The translations under genes were made by a program, and so were the position numbers. A stretch of 54,037 nucleotides of DNA, taken from NCBI GenBank assembly GCA_029287595.1, contig JARFQU010000044.1:1-54037 (forward strand), written 5' to 3'. Position 1 is the first letter of the stretch. Every line of letters starts with the position of its first letter. This DNA is from Halioglobus sp. (lineage in GTDB: Bacteria > Pseudomonadota > Gammaproteobacteria > Pseudomonadales > Halieaceae). Of this stretch, positions 34,770 through 42,484 are shown in pieces. The notes under the pieces were generated by a model, which was given only the letters and a program-made list of their open reading frames with translations, searched no databases and was not told the origin of the DNA.

Positions 34770-37700
34770 GTGTATACGGAAAACAAATGTAAAAATACAG
34801 TAACCGATAGCAGTGCGGATTCGGTGGATGACGCCCAGGAAAAAAGCCTGCGCTGGCTGCTGGAGATGGATCTCGATGACCCGGAGGAGAAGCTGTTCAG
34901 CGTTTCCGGCAATGAGTATCTCGATCAGGGCCTTTCGGATTACGAGGCGGAGGTGGCGTCGCGCCCAATGTTCCGTGGCAGTACCACCAGTGATGATCTG
35001 TCCAGTTATGTGGCTGAGGAAATTGTTATTTCCTCAGAGGGCGAGAAGAGCGATATCTATTCGGCCGACCAGCGCAACGGCGTGAGTGACGAGGATGAAA
35101 CCAGTTCTGAGGAATGCATGGCGGTCGATTATTCCACGGGGTGGCAGGTAGTTGAGCATGAGTTGCTGGACCAGGTGGTCTCCGAGGGAGAGGACATTCT
35201 TGGCCTTGCCGCAGACGATGATATCGGTGAGAAATTCATTGCGATCAAGCGGGTCAAGCGCTCGATGGATGACGAAGCGATAGCTGCGGCTGCGCCCACC
35301 GACAATAATGTTGTGGCGGATGCAGCGGCAAGTGTTGAGGACGCACCCCATGACAATACGGACCTGGTGGAGCCGGTGGAATACGACCTTACCGGGATTA
35401 CCCTGGCGGAGCAGGTGAACACGAATGCAGCAGATTCAGACCTGATGGCAAATGCCGTGGCCGAGGATGAGTCCGGGAGCATGGATTTGGATCTTGACGA
35501 CCTTGATAGAGAGCAGTCGGAGCCAGTGGTAACGGCGCAGGGTGATGCCGCTGACCAGCCTCTCGCCCTGAGCGAAGCGCCAGTGACTGGCCTGGTCGCC
35601 GTCCCGGGCGCCCATAGCGTGGCCAACGAGGATGTGATCCCCGGGGTGGAAGATGCAACTTCCCCGGTAGAGCCTGCCGCAGAGACGGCCCGCGCCGAGG
35701 ATGTGGTCGACTATATCAGCAATACCCAGCCCCCGGTCGATGACGATGCCTTCGACCAATACCTGTTGGCGGGCGAGCACCTGCAGTCTATCTTTTCCGG
35801 GCAGGAAGAATTGGTTGTGGAGCCCGCCCAGGGAGTAGTCTCTGTCGATCCCTCGGCAGGCGATTTTATTGACTACCATGAAGATTTTCTCAGCATGGAA
35901 GGCATCGACCGGGGCAATGTTTCCGCCGTTGCCGGGGTGATTTCCGGTGCGATGGAGGAGATATCGGAATTGGCCCGGGAGCGGATTCGCGAGCGTGGCC
36001 TGGCGTCTGAGGCTCTCGCGGTAGATGTCATGCTGGGCACCGATGCGGAATCGATCAAGCGCTGTTACGCAGAGGGCTTTGAGCCGGTAACCGCGATCTG
36101 CAGGCAATTGCCGCTGGCATTGCGGGAGTTGCAGCAGCCCGAGCTGGATACGATTTACCTGCGCCTGTTTAACGGGCAGACCAATGAAAACTGGAACGAC
36201 CTGTTCAGCGTCGACCCGGTAATGGACGTTCAGGACATGGACGCCGCATGCGATGACCTGCTGGCTGAGGAGGGCGCTTCGGTGCCGGCTGAAGTGGCGA
36301 CGGATCAGGCCGAGCAGACCAATGGCGTTGACTGGCTTGCGGTGGAAGGCTTTGGTGAGGACAGCCTGGAGCAGGACTTCGCCCTGGGTATTGATCTGCC
36401 CGCAGTCGAGCAGGAACTGGATATCGATGAGGTATTTTCCGGCACAGTTTCCGCAATCGGGGTTGCTGATGAGATTTGTGGCGTGGATGTTGACGAATTC
36501 GATCTGGCGGAGCCGCAGGAGGAGCCACTGGAGAACTTGCCCGCAGCGGAGCCGCAGGCATCTGTAGAGATGCAACAGGAATCGGTGGGGGCGTCCTGGT
36601 GTATCCCCGAGGGGATAGCCTTCAATTACAGCAGCCAGAGCAGTACCGAAATTTTCTCGGATTTCCTCGATGCCTTCATCGAGGAGAGTACTTCCGAGGT
36701 CGAAAAACTAGAGGATGCCTTTGGGGAGTGGGAGAAAAATCCGGCGGATGATGCTGCTCTGGCGCCGGTAGCTCGCACGCTGCATACCATCAAGGGTATT
36801 GCCAAAGGCGTGGGCCTGCAGCGCTATGGCACCCTCATACATAATTTTGAGACACTGCTGGAGGCCATGCCGCGACCCCAGGATGGGCTAGAGGGTGAGT
36901 ATTTCCGCATGGTCAATGCCTGGCTGGACGCCGCGGTACGTGGCCTGGAGCATGTGCGGGAGAAGCGCTGTGATGTCGCCAGCGAATTTCCGGTACAGGC
37001 GGTGGTCGCGACACCTTCCCAGGTCGTTGAGCAGGAGCCGCTTGAGGCGCAGCAAGAGCCTCAGCAGGTGACAGAACCCGCGCGGCCAATCAGCCAGAGT
37101 AAACCCGCCGCTGACTCGCGGCAGAAAAAACGCGACCAGCAGTTGGCCGACGAGGGCGCCAAGGCCCTGGCTGCCCAGCAATCGGTGCGTATCACAGCGG
37201 AAAAACTCGACCACTTATTGAACCTGACCAGCCAGGCACAGCAACTGGGGGTGCGCTCTGCACAGAGCTCCACCCGAGGCAAGCGTGCCGCAGCGGAATT
37301 GCGGGGGCGTTTGTCTTCAGTGCGGGCACAGATTGCTACCATCGCAGACCGTTCGCTGCTGCAGGTAAACTCCCGCGGCGGCCGCACTACACCAGACCTG
37401 GACGCGCTGGAGATGGATCAGTATTCCGAGTTGCAGGAGGCGGCGAGCATCCTGCGCGAAGGTGTCGAGGACCTGGCCGACCTGGTGGAGCTGGCAAATC
37501 GTCAGAATACCATGGTGGAGACTCTGCTGAAGCAGCAGGCGTCGGTTATCACCAGTATCAGTTCCTCCATCCAGGCTGCGCGGGTGGTGCCGGTGTCGCG
37601 CCTGATGCCCGGATTGCGCCGTATCGTGCGCACCGTAAGTACAGACCTGAATAAGTCCGTTTCTTTCAAGGTGCTCAATGAGGCCGGCGCACTGGATCGC

Positions 37701-38987
37701 GATCACTATGCGCGCTGCCAGATTATTCTGGAGCATATGGTGCGCAACGCAATGGACCACGGTATCGAGACGCCTGAGGACAGGTTGGCCCAGGGTAAAC
37801 CCACGGCTGGCCGCATTACCATTGATGTGCGCAAGTCCGGCGGTGATTACATTATCCGCCTGTCTGATGACGGGCGCGGCATCGATCCCGACGCCATCCG
37901 TGAGTCGGCGTATAAAAAGCGCCTGGATGTGGATGTCGACAAGCTCACCGACGACCAGGTCATGCGACTCATTTTTCACAAGGGCTTTTCCACCGCGAAT
38001 ACCCTGAGTGAAATATCCGGTCGGGGCGTGGGCATGGATATCGTTATGAGCGAGCTGCAACAGCTGGGCGGGGATATCCAGATCCAGTCCACCGTAGGCC
38101 TGGGCACTTGCTTTGAAATCAGGATCCCGGCCAATGTCACGGTTAACGGGGCATTGTTGGTCGCGGCGGGTGAGCAGTCCTACGCGATTCCGCTTAATGG
38201 GCTGATCGCCGTGGAGCAGGTGCCGGTGCAGGACTTCTACAGTGCGGTCGAGTCTGGAGAGACACTGTCTTTGCTCGATATGGATTGTGAACCCGCTTAC
38301 CTTGCGACCCTGTGCCAGAGAGAGCCCCTGCCGGATCGCGGTACCTGGGGTGCTACTGTTCCGGTGATTATTGCCGGCACGGAAGAGCGTTATATGGCTA
38401 TCGCTATCGATAATGTGGAGGAGGCGCTGGAGCTGGTAGTGCGCTCCCTGGGTTCCCAGTTCTCGGGGGTGCCCGGCCTCGCGGGCGCCGCCACCACGGC
38501 AGACGGTGACGCTATTGTTGCCCTGGACCTCAACCTGTTGGTCGGCAGTGTGGATGCCGGTGGCATCTCCACTATCGCAGTAGAGCGACCTGAAGAAGTT
38601 GGTCTGCTGGCACTGGTGGTTGATGATTCGCGCACCCAGAGGATGGTTGCGACCAGTCAGCTGGACACTGTAGGTGTGGAGACCGTGACCGCGGAAAACG
38701 GCATGGTGGCCATCGATCTGCTCAACAGTACTCATCGCCTGCCCGACGTGGTGCTGCTGGATGTGGAAATGCCGGTGCAGGACGGTATCGAGACCCTGCG
38801 GGAAATTCGCAAGTCGCGTCGCTTCGGGCACCTGCCGGTGATCATGGTGACCTCTCGCACCGGGAGCAAGCACCGTGCACTGGCCAAAGAAGCGGGTTGT
38901 AATGGTTATATGGGCAAGCCCTTCAATTTTCAGGCCCTGGTTGAGCGCATCAGCGAGCTGACCGGTCATGAACTGCATCACTCCTGA
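34770..38987 (+). CDS. chpA: ChpA-type hybrid histidine kinase (Hpt-CheA-REC) with long acidic N-terminus
   Basis: A 1405-aa kinase. Residues 1 to about 620 are strikingly acidic, low in recognisable domains and probably disordered in part. An Hpt follows with His672 in RTLHTIKGIAKGVGL, then the CheA dimerisation helices (about 810-960), the HATPase domain (N box HMVRNAMDHGIE near 988, DDGRGID, GRGVGMDIV), a CheW-like P5 domain (NVTVNGALLVAAGEQSYAIPL) and a C-terminal receiver with Asp1331 (VVLLDVEMPVQDG) and Lys in MGKPF. In Pseudomonas all this plus more Hpt modules is one chain. GTG 34770 has GGAG 8 nt upstream. It should phosphorylate PilG. Confidence 0.94.
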   Translation: MYTENKCKNTVTDSSADSVDDAQEKSLRWLLEMDLDDPEEKLFSVSGNEYLDQGLSDYEAEVASRPMFRGSTTSDDLSSYVAEEIVISSEGEKSDIYSADQRNGVSDEDETSSEECMAVDYSTGWQVVEHELLDQVVSEGEDILGLAADDDIGEKFIAIKRVKRSMDDEAIAAAAPTDNNVVADAAASVEDAPHDNTDLVEPVEYDLTGITLAEQVNTNAADSDLMANAVAEDESGSMDLDLDDLDREQSEPVVTAQGDAADQPLALSEAPVTGLVAVPGAHSVANEDVIPGVEDATSPVEPAAETARAEDVVDYISNTQPPVDDDAFDQYLLAGEHLQSIFSGQEELVVEPAQGVVSVDPSAGDFIDYHEDFLSMEGIDRGNVSAVAGVISGAMEEISELARERIRERGLASEALAVDVMLGTDAESIKRCYAEGFEPVTAICRQLPLALRELQQPELDTIYLRLFNGQTNENWNDLFSVDPVMDVQDMDAACDDLLAEEGASVPAEVATDQAEQTNGVDWLAVEGFGEDSLEQDFALGIDLPAVEQELDIDEVFSGTVSAIGVADEICGVDVDEFDLAEPQEEPLENLPAAEPQASVEMQQESVGASWCIPEGIAFNYSSQSSTEIFSDFLDAFIEESTSEVEKLEDAFGEWEKNPADDAALAPVARTLHTIKGIAKGVGLQRYGTLIHNFETLLEAMPRPQDGLEGEYFRMVNAWLDAAVRGLEHVREKRCDVASEFPVQAVVATPSQVVEQEPLEAQQEPQQVTEPARPISQSKPAADSRQKKRDQQLADEGAKALAAQQSVRITAEKLDHLLNLTSQAQQLGVRSAQSSTRGKRAAAELRGRLSSVRAQIATIADRSLLQVNSRGGRTTPDLDALEMDQYSELQEAASILREGVEDLADLVELANRQNTMVETLLKQQASVITSISSSIQAARVVPVSRLMPGLRRIVRTVSTDLNKSVSFKVLNEAGALDRDHYARCQIILEHMVRNAMDHGIETPEDRLAQGKPTAGRITIDVRKSGGDYIIRLSDDGRGIDPDAIRESAYKKRLDVDVDKLTDDQVMRLIFHKGFSTANTLSEISGRGVGMDIVMSELQQLGGDIQIQSTVGLGTCFEIRIPANVTVNGALLVAAGEQSYAIPLNGLIAVEQVPVQDFYSAVESGETLSLLDMDCEPAYLATLCQREPLPDRGTWGATVPVIIAGTEERYMAIAIDNVEEALELVVRSLGSQFSGVPGLAGAATTADGDAIVALDLNLLVGSVDAGGISTIAVERPEEVGLLALVVDDSRTQRMVATSQLDTVGVETVTAENGMVAIDLLNSTHRLPDVVLLDVEMPVQDGIETLREIRKSRRFGHLPVIMVTSRTGSKHRALAKEAGCNGYMGKPFNFQALVERISELTGHELHHS

Positions 38988-38996
38988 GGGTTGCTT

Positions 38997-39458
38997 ATGA
39001 CAGATTTGGAGGAGCATGAAGCGGACGGTCAGTGGTGCGTATTGTTACCCTGTTCCGACAGTGAGTTCTGGGCTGTGCCCCAGAACGCCCTGGCGGAAAT
39101 CGTGACCCTGCACGCGGTGCCGGAGCAGCCTCCGGAAGAACTGCAGTGGCGCTCAGAGAGTGTTCCAGTACTGGATTTTGGTCGCGATGACGGTTCCCGT
39201 TGGCGCGAGCGGGTGGGCGGCTCCGGACTGGTCGCTGTACTCCTGGGTTTGGAAGGCGAAGGATGCGATTACTGGGGTGTCGCTGTGCGCGGTGAAGGTC
39301 TCGCTGTGAGGCGTGTGGCGCCAGCGGACGTGCAGGATGCGCCGGATGCAGTAGCGGAGCATGCCACTGCCGCTTTTGTGCTGGGAGGTGTCACCTACCA
39401 GGTGCCGGACCTGGTGGCTTTGCAAAGAAAAATTGCGGCGAGCATGGCCGTCGCTTGA
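38997..39458 (+). CDS. Second CheW-like protein, ChpC-like
   Basis: A 153-aa protein with a CheW-type fold (QWCVLLPCSDSEFWAVPQNALAEIVTLHAVPEQ at the start, VPVLDFGRDDG in the middle). Its place after chpA matches ChpC of the Pseudomonas cluster, although the sequence is divergent and the assignment rests largely on position. GAGGG lies 6 nt before ATG 38997, and the gene starts 9 bp after the kinase stop. A second coupling protein could link the kinase to receptors encoded elsewhere. Confidence 0.72.
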   Translation: MTDLEEHEADGQWCVLLPCSDSEFWAVPQNALAEIVTLHAVPEQPPEELQWRSESVPVLDFGRDDGSRWRERVGGSGLVAVLLGLEGEGCDYWGVAVRGEGLAVRRVAPADVQDAPDAVAEHATAAFVLGGVTYQVPDLVALQRKIAASMAVA

Positions 39459-39479
39459 AGATTGTACAAGAGGTGTGTT

Positions 39480-39866
39480 TTGCAACTGAATGACATAGCG
39501 GCTCGGTTGGATCGGGCTTTCGGTGATGAGCTGCCGATTTCCGAAGGTCTCCTGGTAGCAGGTGACCTGCAGCGCCTGCTGGCCGATGACAGTTACCAGC
39601 TTTACCTGCAGGACCAGGTAAGTCGGCAGGTAATTCGCGATTACCTCACCAACGCGGTAGTACTGGGGCACCTGCCGGAAGCGCACCTGGACCGGTTTTC
39701 CGGACAGATCGCCACGCAGGAGGGGCGCAATGCCCTGTCCTTGTACATGCTCATGCATGCAGTGGAAGACGCCGGGTTTCTTGTTGAGCATGAGGAGACG
39801 GGGTCTTTACAGCCACTGGGTTCCGCGCCCGCGCCGACACCTAATTTGACCCTGGTCCCCAAGTAG
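39480..39866 (+). CDS. Small protein of unknown function, last gene of the chemosensory operon
   Basis: A 128-aa protein without recognised motifs: mostly helical (QLNDIAARLDRAFGDELPIS, DQVSRQVIRDYLTNAVVLG, ALSLYMLMHAVEDAG) with a Pro-rich tail. The start is best placed at TTG 39480, because AAGAGG sits 7 nt upstream; TTG 39462 is possible but has no such site. It begins 21 bp after the ChpC-like gene and so belongs to the operon. It may be a system-specific accessory factor; no function is claimed. Confidence 0.7.
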   Translation: MQLNDIAARLDRAFGDELPISEGLLVAGDLQRLLADDSYQLYLQDQVSRQVIRDYLTNAVVLGHLPEAHLDRFSGQIATQEGRNALSLYMLMHAVEDAGFLVEHEETGSLQPLGSAPAPTPNLTLVPK

Positions 39867-39970
39867 CAGCTTGCTCCGCCTCTCCCTGGCACGCCACAGC
39901 CCGCAGGCGCATTGACATCTTTATCGCCTCTGGGCGGCAGGAACACGTGGCAGCCACACTTTCCGATTAT

Positions 39971-40072
39971 AAAAATATGACCATTTATGCTTATTTTTGG
40001 CGAAAATTAGAAAAATAATTAAAAATATAGCCATATATTTACTAATAAATTAATAAAACTAAAAATATGGCA
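39971..40072 (+). repeat. Three phased copies of AAAAATATNNCCA
   Basis: The motif occurs at 39971-39983 (AAAAATATGACCA), 40021-40033 (AAAAATATAGCCA) and 40061-40072 (AAAAATATGGCA). The starts are 50 and 40 bp apart, both near whole helical turns. Phased A-tracts of this sort bend DNA, and repeats on one face can also be binding sites for a regulator. The repeats lie about 125-225 bp upstream of the unknown gene at 40197. Confidence 0.6.
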
Positions 40073-40089
40073 CTCAACGTCTTGAGTGC
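40070..40089. other. Perfect 8-bp hairpin
   Basis: GCACTCAA and TTGAGTGC enclose the loop CGTC. On the minus strand the stem is followed by CATATTTTTAG, on the plus strand only by GTTTCCC. It could be a weak terminator of minus-strand transcription or an operator. The evidence does not decide. Confidence 0.4.
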
Positions 40090-40196
40090 GTTTCCCTGCC
40101 GATCTATAACGTAACTGACACCGCGGCGTGCGCGGTACCGGGGGCGGCCTCCCCTGGCAACTAACAGAAACAATAATCAGTGGCGGGGATACAGAT

Positions 40197-40526
40197 ATGT
40201 TGACACTAACACCGACAGCAGTGGTAGACAGGGAGCCAGAGAATGGTCCCGAGGTTTTTGCCGTTATTGGGGGCAGGAAGGTATTTCTGCCCGGGGATGC
40301 CAAGTACGTGATGCAGGATCGCCGGGGGCTGTGGTATTACAGCAGCCGCAAGCCTCGCCCGAAAGAGGGTGACTGGACGCCGAATAAAACCAGCATCGCC
40401 TGCCGTACCGAGCAGGGCTATGTCCGAGCGCTGAAAACGGATACTGAACGGCAGTGGCTGGACACCTGCCAGAGAACAGTGCGCATGGTATCCAGTGCCG
40501 GCAACCGTCGTCCTGCAGAAGACTGA
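40197..40526 (+). CDS. Small protein of unknown function
   Basis: A 109-aa protein, no signal peptide or membrane helix. The middle (FAVIGGRKVFLPGDAKYVMQ, GLWYYSSRKPRPKEGDWTPN) has aromatic and proline residues suggesting a small beta fold. It ends in a basic region (ERQWLDTCQRTVRMV). I do not recognise a family. The ATG at 40197 has a poor ribosome site, and GC content is lower at its start than in its body. It lies between the AT-rich spacer and a convergent unknown gene 23 bp away. Confidence 0.6.
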   Translation: MLTLTPTAVVDREPENGPEVFAVIGGRKVFLPGDAKYVMQDRRGLWYYSSRKPRPKEGDWTPNKTSIACRTEQGYVRALKTDTERQWLDTCQRTVRMVSSAGNRRPAED

Positions 40527-40549
40527 TTTTTTGGGAGGCGCGCCGGTAC

Positions 40550-41080
40550 TTAGTACTCCGCTGCCAGGCAGCGCGCCTCATCATCTTCGTACAAGCCCGC
40601 CCAGCGGCTGATTTCGGCCAGGTTTCGCGCCAGCATCTTCGTTAAGTCCTGTTCCAGAACGCGGTAAGCGTCCTGCCATACCCCGATTTGCATGACCAGC
40701 GCACAGCGCTGTCGCAGTGGCATCACGGAGGGCAGCTTGAGTGGGTCCAGGGGCTGGCTCTTGAAGCCCGCGCTCAACACCGAGGCGACCACCTCATCCT
40801 GCCGATTATCGTTTAGCTCACCCTCGAAGCGCCGCAGCGGCATCAGTAGCTGCTCGCGTTGGGGGAAGTGCGGGTCTGAAATAATATTGTGCACCCACAG
40901 CGGTAACTGGGCGCGCAGAGTGCTCAATTGCTCGGCAGCCGTTAGCTGTTCCAGTGAGCTGACCCCCTCGGGTGTGACCACACGCAGGGCGAGTTGATTG
41001 CGGTCGTCGAAACCATAGGGCTTGAAAGTCGGCATTCTCGCGCCTACCAGGGCTACGTGGGTCAGTTGAAATTCCGTCAT
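40550..41080 (-). CDS. Protein of unknown function (176 aa)
   Basis: A soluble-looking 176-aa protein starting MTEFQLTHVALVGARMPTF. It contains LEQLTAAEQLSTLRAQLPLW and a charged helical C-terminus (VLEQDLTKMLARNLAEISRW). No catalytic motif is evident. It starts 22 bp after the stop of the TonB-C fusion gene and is probably cotranscribed with it, so it may act with that envelope protein. Codon use and GC content resemble the neighbours, which supports a real gene. Confidence 0.7.
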   Translation of the reverse strand: MTEFQLTHVALVGARMPTFKPYGFDDRNQLALRVVTPEGVSSLEQLTAAEQLSTLRAQLPLWVHNIISDPHFPQREQLLMPLRRFEGELNDNRQDEVVASVLSAGFKSQPLDPLKLPSVMPLRQRCALVMQIGVWQDAYRVLEQDLTKMLARNLAEISRWAGLYEDDEARCLAAEY

Positions 41081-41102
41081 GGTAGTGGCTACCCCTTCTC
41101 TA

Positions 41103-42323
41103 CTATGGTGTAAGCATGAACGTAACGGGAACAGGAATGACCAGGTTGCCGCTGTCTGTGGTGCTGAATTCAGCCACAGCGACCGGGTCGATACTGCCCA
41201 GCGCGTCGGTCCCGAACGCCTGTTCGGCGGCCTTGACCGCGGCTTCGTCCAGGATGTTGTGCCCCGAGGACTGAACCACGGAAACCTCCAGCAGGCTACC
41301 GTCTTCCCTCAGGCTAAGATCCAGCTCCAGCCGGCCTTCCAGACCCCGCTTTACGGCGCGTCTCGGGTATCGTATTTCGCCGTAGACCCGGCTAACCACC
41401 CCGGTGTGGAATGCCGACAGGCGTTGCGAGTAAAGTTTTATATCCATATTGGCCACGTCGAGTCGGGCGTCTTCTATCAGCCCCTGTACTGGCGTTAAAG
41501 ACGCGACCTGAATTGCAGCTGCCGAGCTCACGGGTAGTCCCGGGTCTACGACGCCCGTCGCGGCCTCTGCCACTGGCGGCGGCAAGCTGAATCTGGCCCT
41601 GGCTTGTGGCTGTACTTCCTCCAGGGGCACCGTGCTCGCGATACCGGCGCCTGTGGCAGTGTCTGTGAATTTATCGGCAATGGGCTGGGCTTGTTGTGGT
41701 GCTGTCCATGCGACGACCTGTGCACGGCGCTCGCTGGTGTAAGTGGATTGCCGCAGCATGGCGAGCAGCTCGGGGTTGATACGATCTGCCAGGATGCTGT
41801 TGCGAAATGCGGTTGCCGAGCCACGCTCGCCGATCCAGCCCATGACGAGGTAATTCAACACCTGGGTCCCTGGGCTGCGCGCGAGCGTATGGGCATTGAG
41901 CTGTGCCAGTGTATCGCCATCGGGGCCAAGCTTTATTTCCAGTCTATCGCCGGCATACAGGCTGCCCCGAACCGCCGATAGAATGGTATTGGCAAATGTG
42001 TTGGTCGCGGCGCCGGGAGCTTCACCGGTGGCCACCTCGCTTTGCAGCAGCATGCTGCCCAGCAAGCTGCGCATGCTGGTGCGTCGGGCCACCACCCGGT
42101 ACTCCATTATCTTCGGTCCCGGGTGGTCGATGTACTCAAAAGGCCTGCTTAGCGATGCGTCTACATAAATACCGCCCAGGTAAATACTGCGCCCGGTCTC
42201 CTGGTGCACGGCCAGCCCAGCAAGCTGCATGCCGGAAGGTGTTTGCTGCGCGATGCCGGAAGCGGCATACAGTGCGGTGAGCAGTAGCAGCTTCCTTATT
42301 GTTTTCGCCCACGGGTGTTGCAT
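41103..42323 (-). CDS. Exported fusion: chalcone-isomerase-like domain plus TonB C-terminal domain
   Basis: A 406-aa exported protein (signal peptide about 1-25, ending ASGIAQQ). Residues about 30-195 resemble the bacterial chalcone-isomerase-like domain: SIYLGGIYVDAS, MEYRVVARRTSMRSLLGSML, LYAGDRLEIKLGPDGDTLA, then GWIGERGSATAFRNSILAD. A Pro/Ala-rich linker runs to about 290. The C-terminal 90 residues (YGEIRYPRRAVKRGLEGRLELDLSLREDGSLLEVSVVQSSG, DEAAVKAAEQAFG) are a TonB/energy-transduction C-terminal domain. There is no N-terminal membrane anchor or ExbB/ExbD gene nearby, so it is unlikely to energise transport by itself. The first-domain call is by pattern only. No ribosome site is seen before ATG 42323. 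Confidence 0.72.
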   Translation of the reverse strand: MQHPWAKTIRKLLLLTALYAASGIAQQTPSGMQLAGLAVHQETGRSIYLGGIYVDASLSRPFEYIDHPGPKIMEYRVVARRTSMRSLLGSMLLQSEVATGEAPGAATNTFANTILSAVRGSLYAGDRLEIKLGPDGDTLAQLNAHTLARSPGTQVLNYLVMGWIGERGSATAFRNSILADRINPELLAMLRQSTYTSERRAQVVAWTAPQQAQPIADKFTDTATGAGIASTVPLEEVQPQARARFSLPPPVAEAATGVVDPGLPVSSAAAIQVASLTPVQGLIEDARLDVANMDIKLYSQRLSAFHTGVVSRVYGEIRYPRRAVKRGLEGRLELDLSLREDGSLLEVSVVQSSGHNILDEAAVKAAEQAFGTDALGSIDPVAVAEFSTTDSGNLVIPVPVTFMLTP

Positions 42324-42484
42324 GGTTGTTGTTGGTCACTGTTGTTGCTGAATGACAAGAATTGCAAACGGCATCACGTCTGCGCAACAAAAAACCGGAG
42401 AAAACTGCAGTTAGGCAATTTTCTGCAAGAAAGTAGAGAAAAAGCTTGAATTTAAGGTGCTTTGGGCTAGCTCACCGCGGGCGG

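Larger units (their letters stand above)
39867..40196. other. AT-rich spacer after the chemosensory operon
   Basis: 330 bp without a gene. About 39960-40070 is far richer in A and T than anything else in the window, with the phased repeats and hairpin listed separately. No clear terminator of the chemosensory operon is visible. The right end gives the leader of the 109-aa unknown gene; GGCGGGG about 11 nt before its ATG is a loose ribosome site. Confidence 0.65.

Noticed and set aside
37317-39017. Open frame of 566 codons on the minus strand
   Set aside because: It is antisense to the kinase core, whose motifs are unmistakable on the plus strand.
40070-40089. Terminator of the chemosensory operon
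   Set aside because: It is 200 bp beyond the last stop and has no T-run on the plus strand, so it is listed only as a hairpin.
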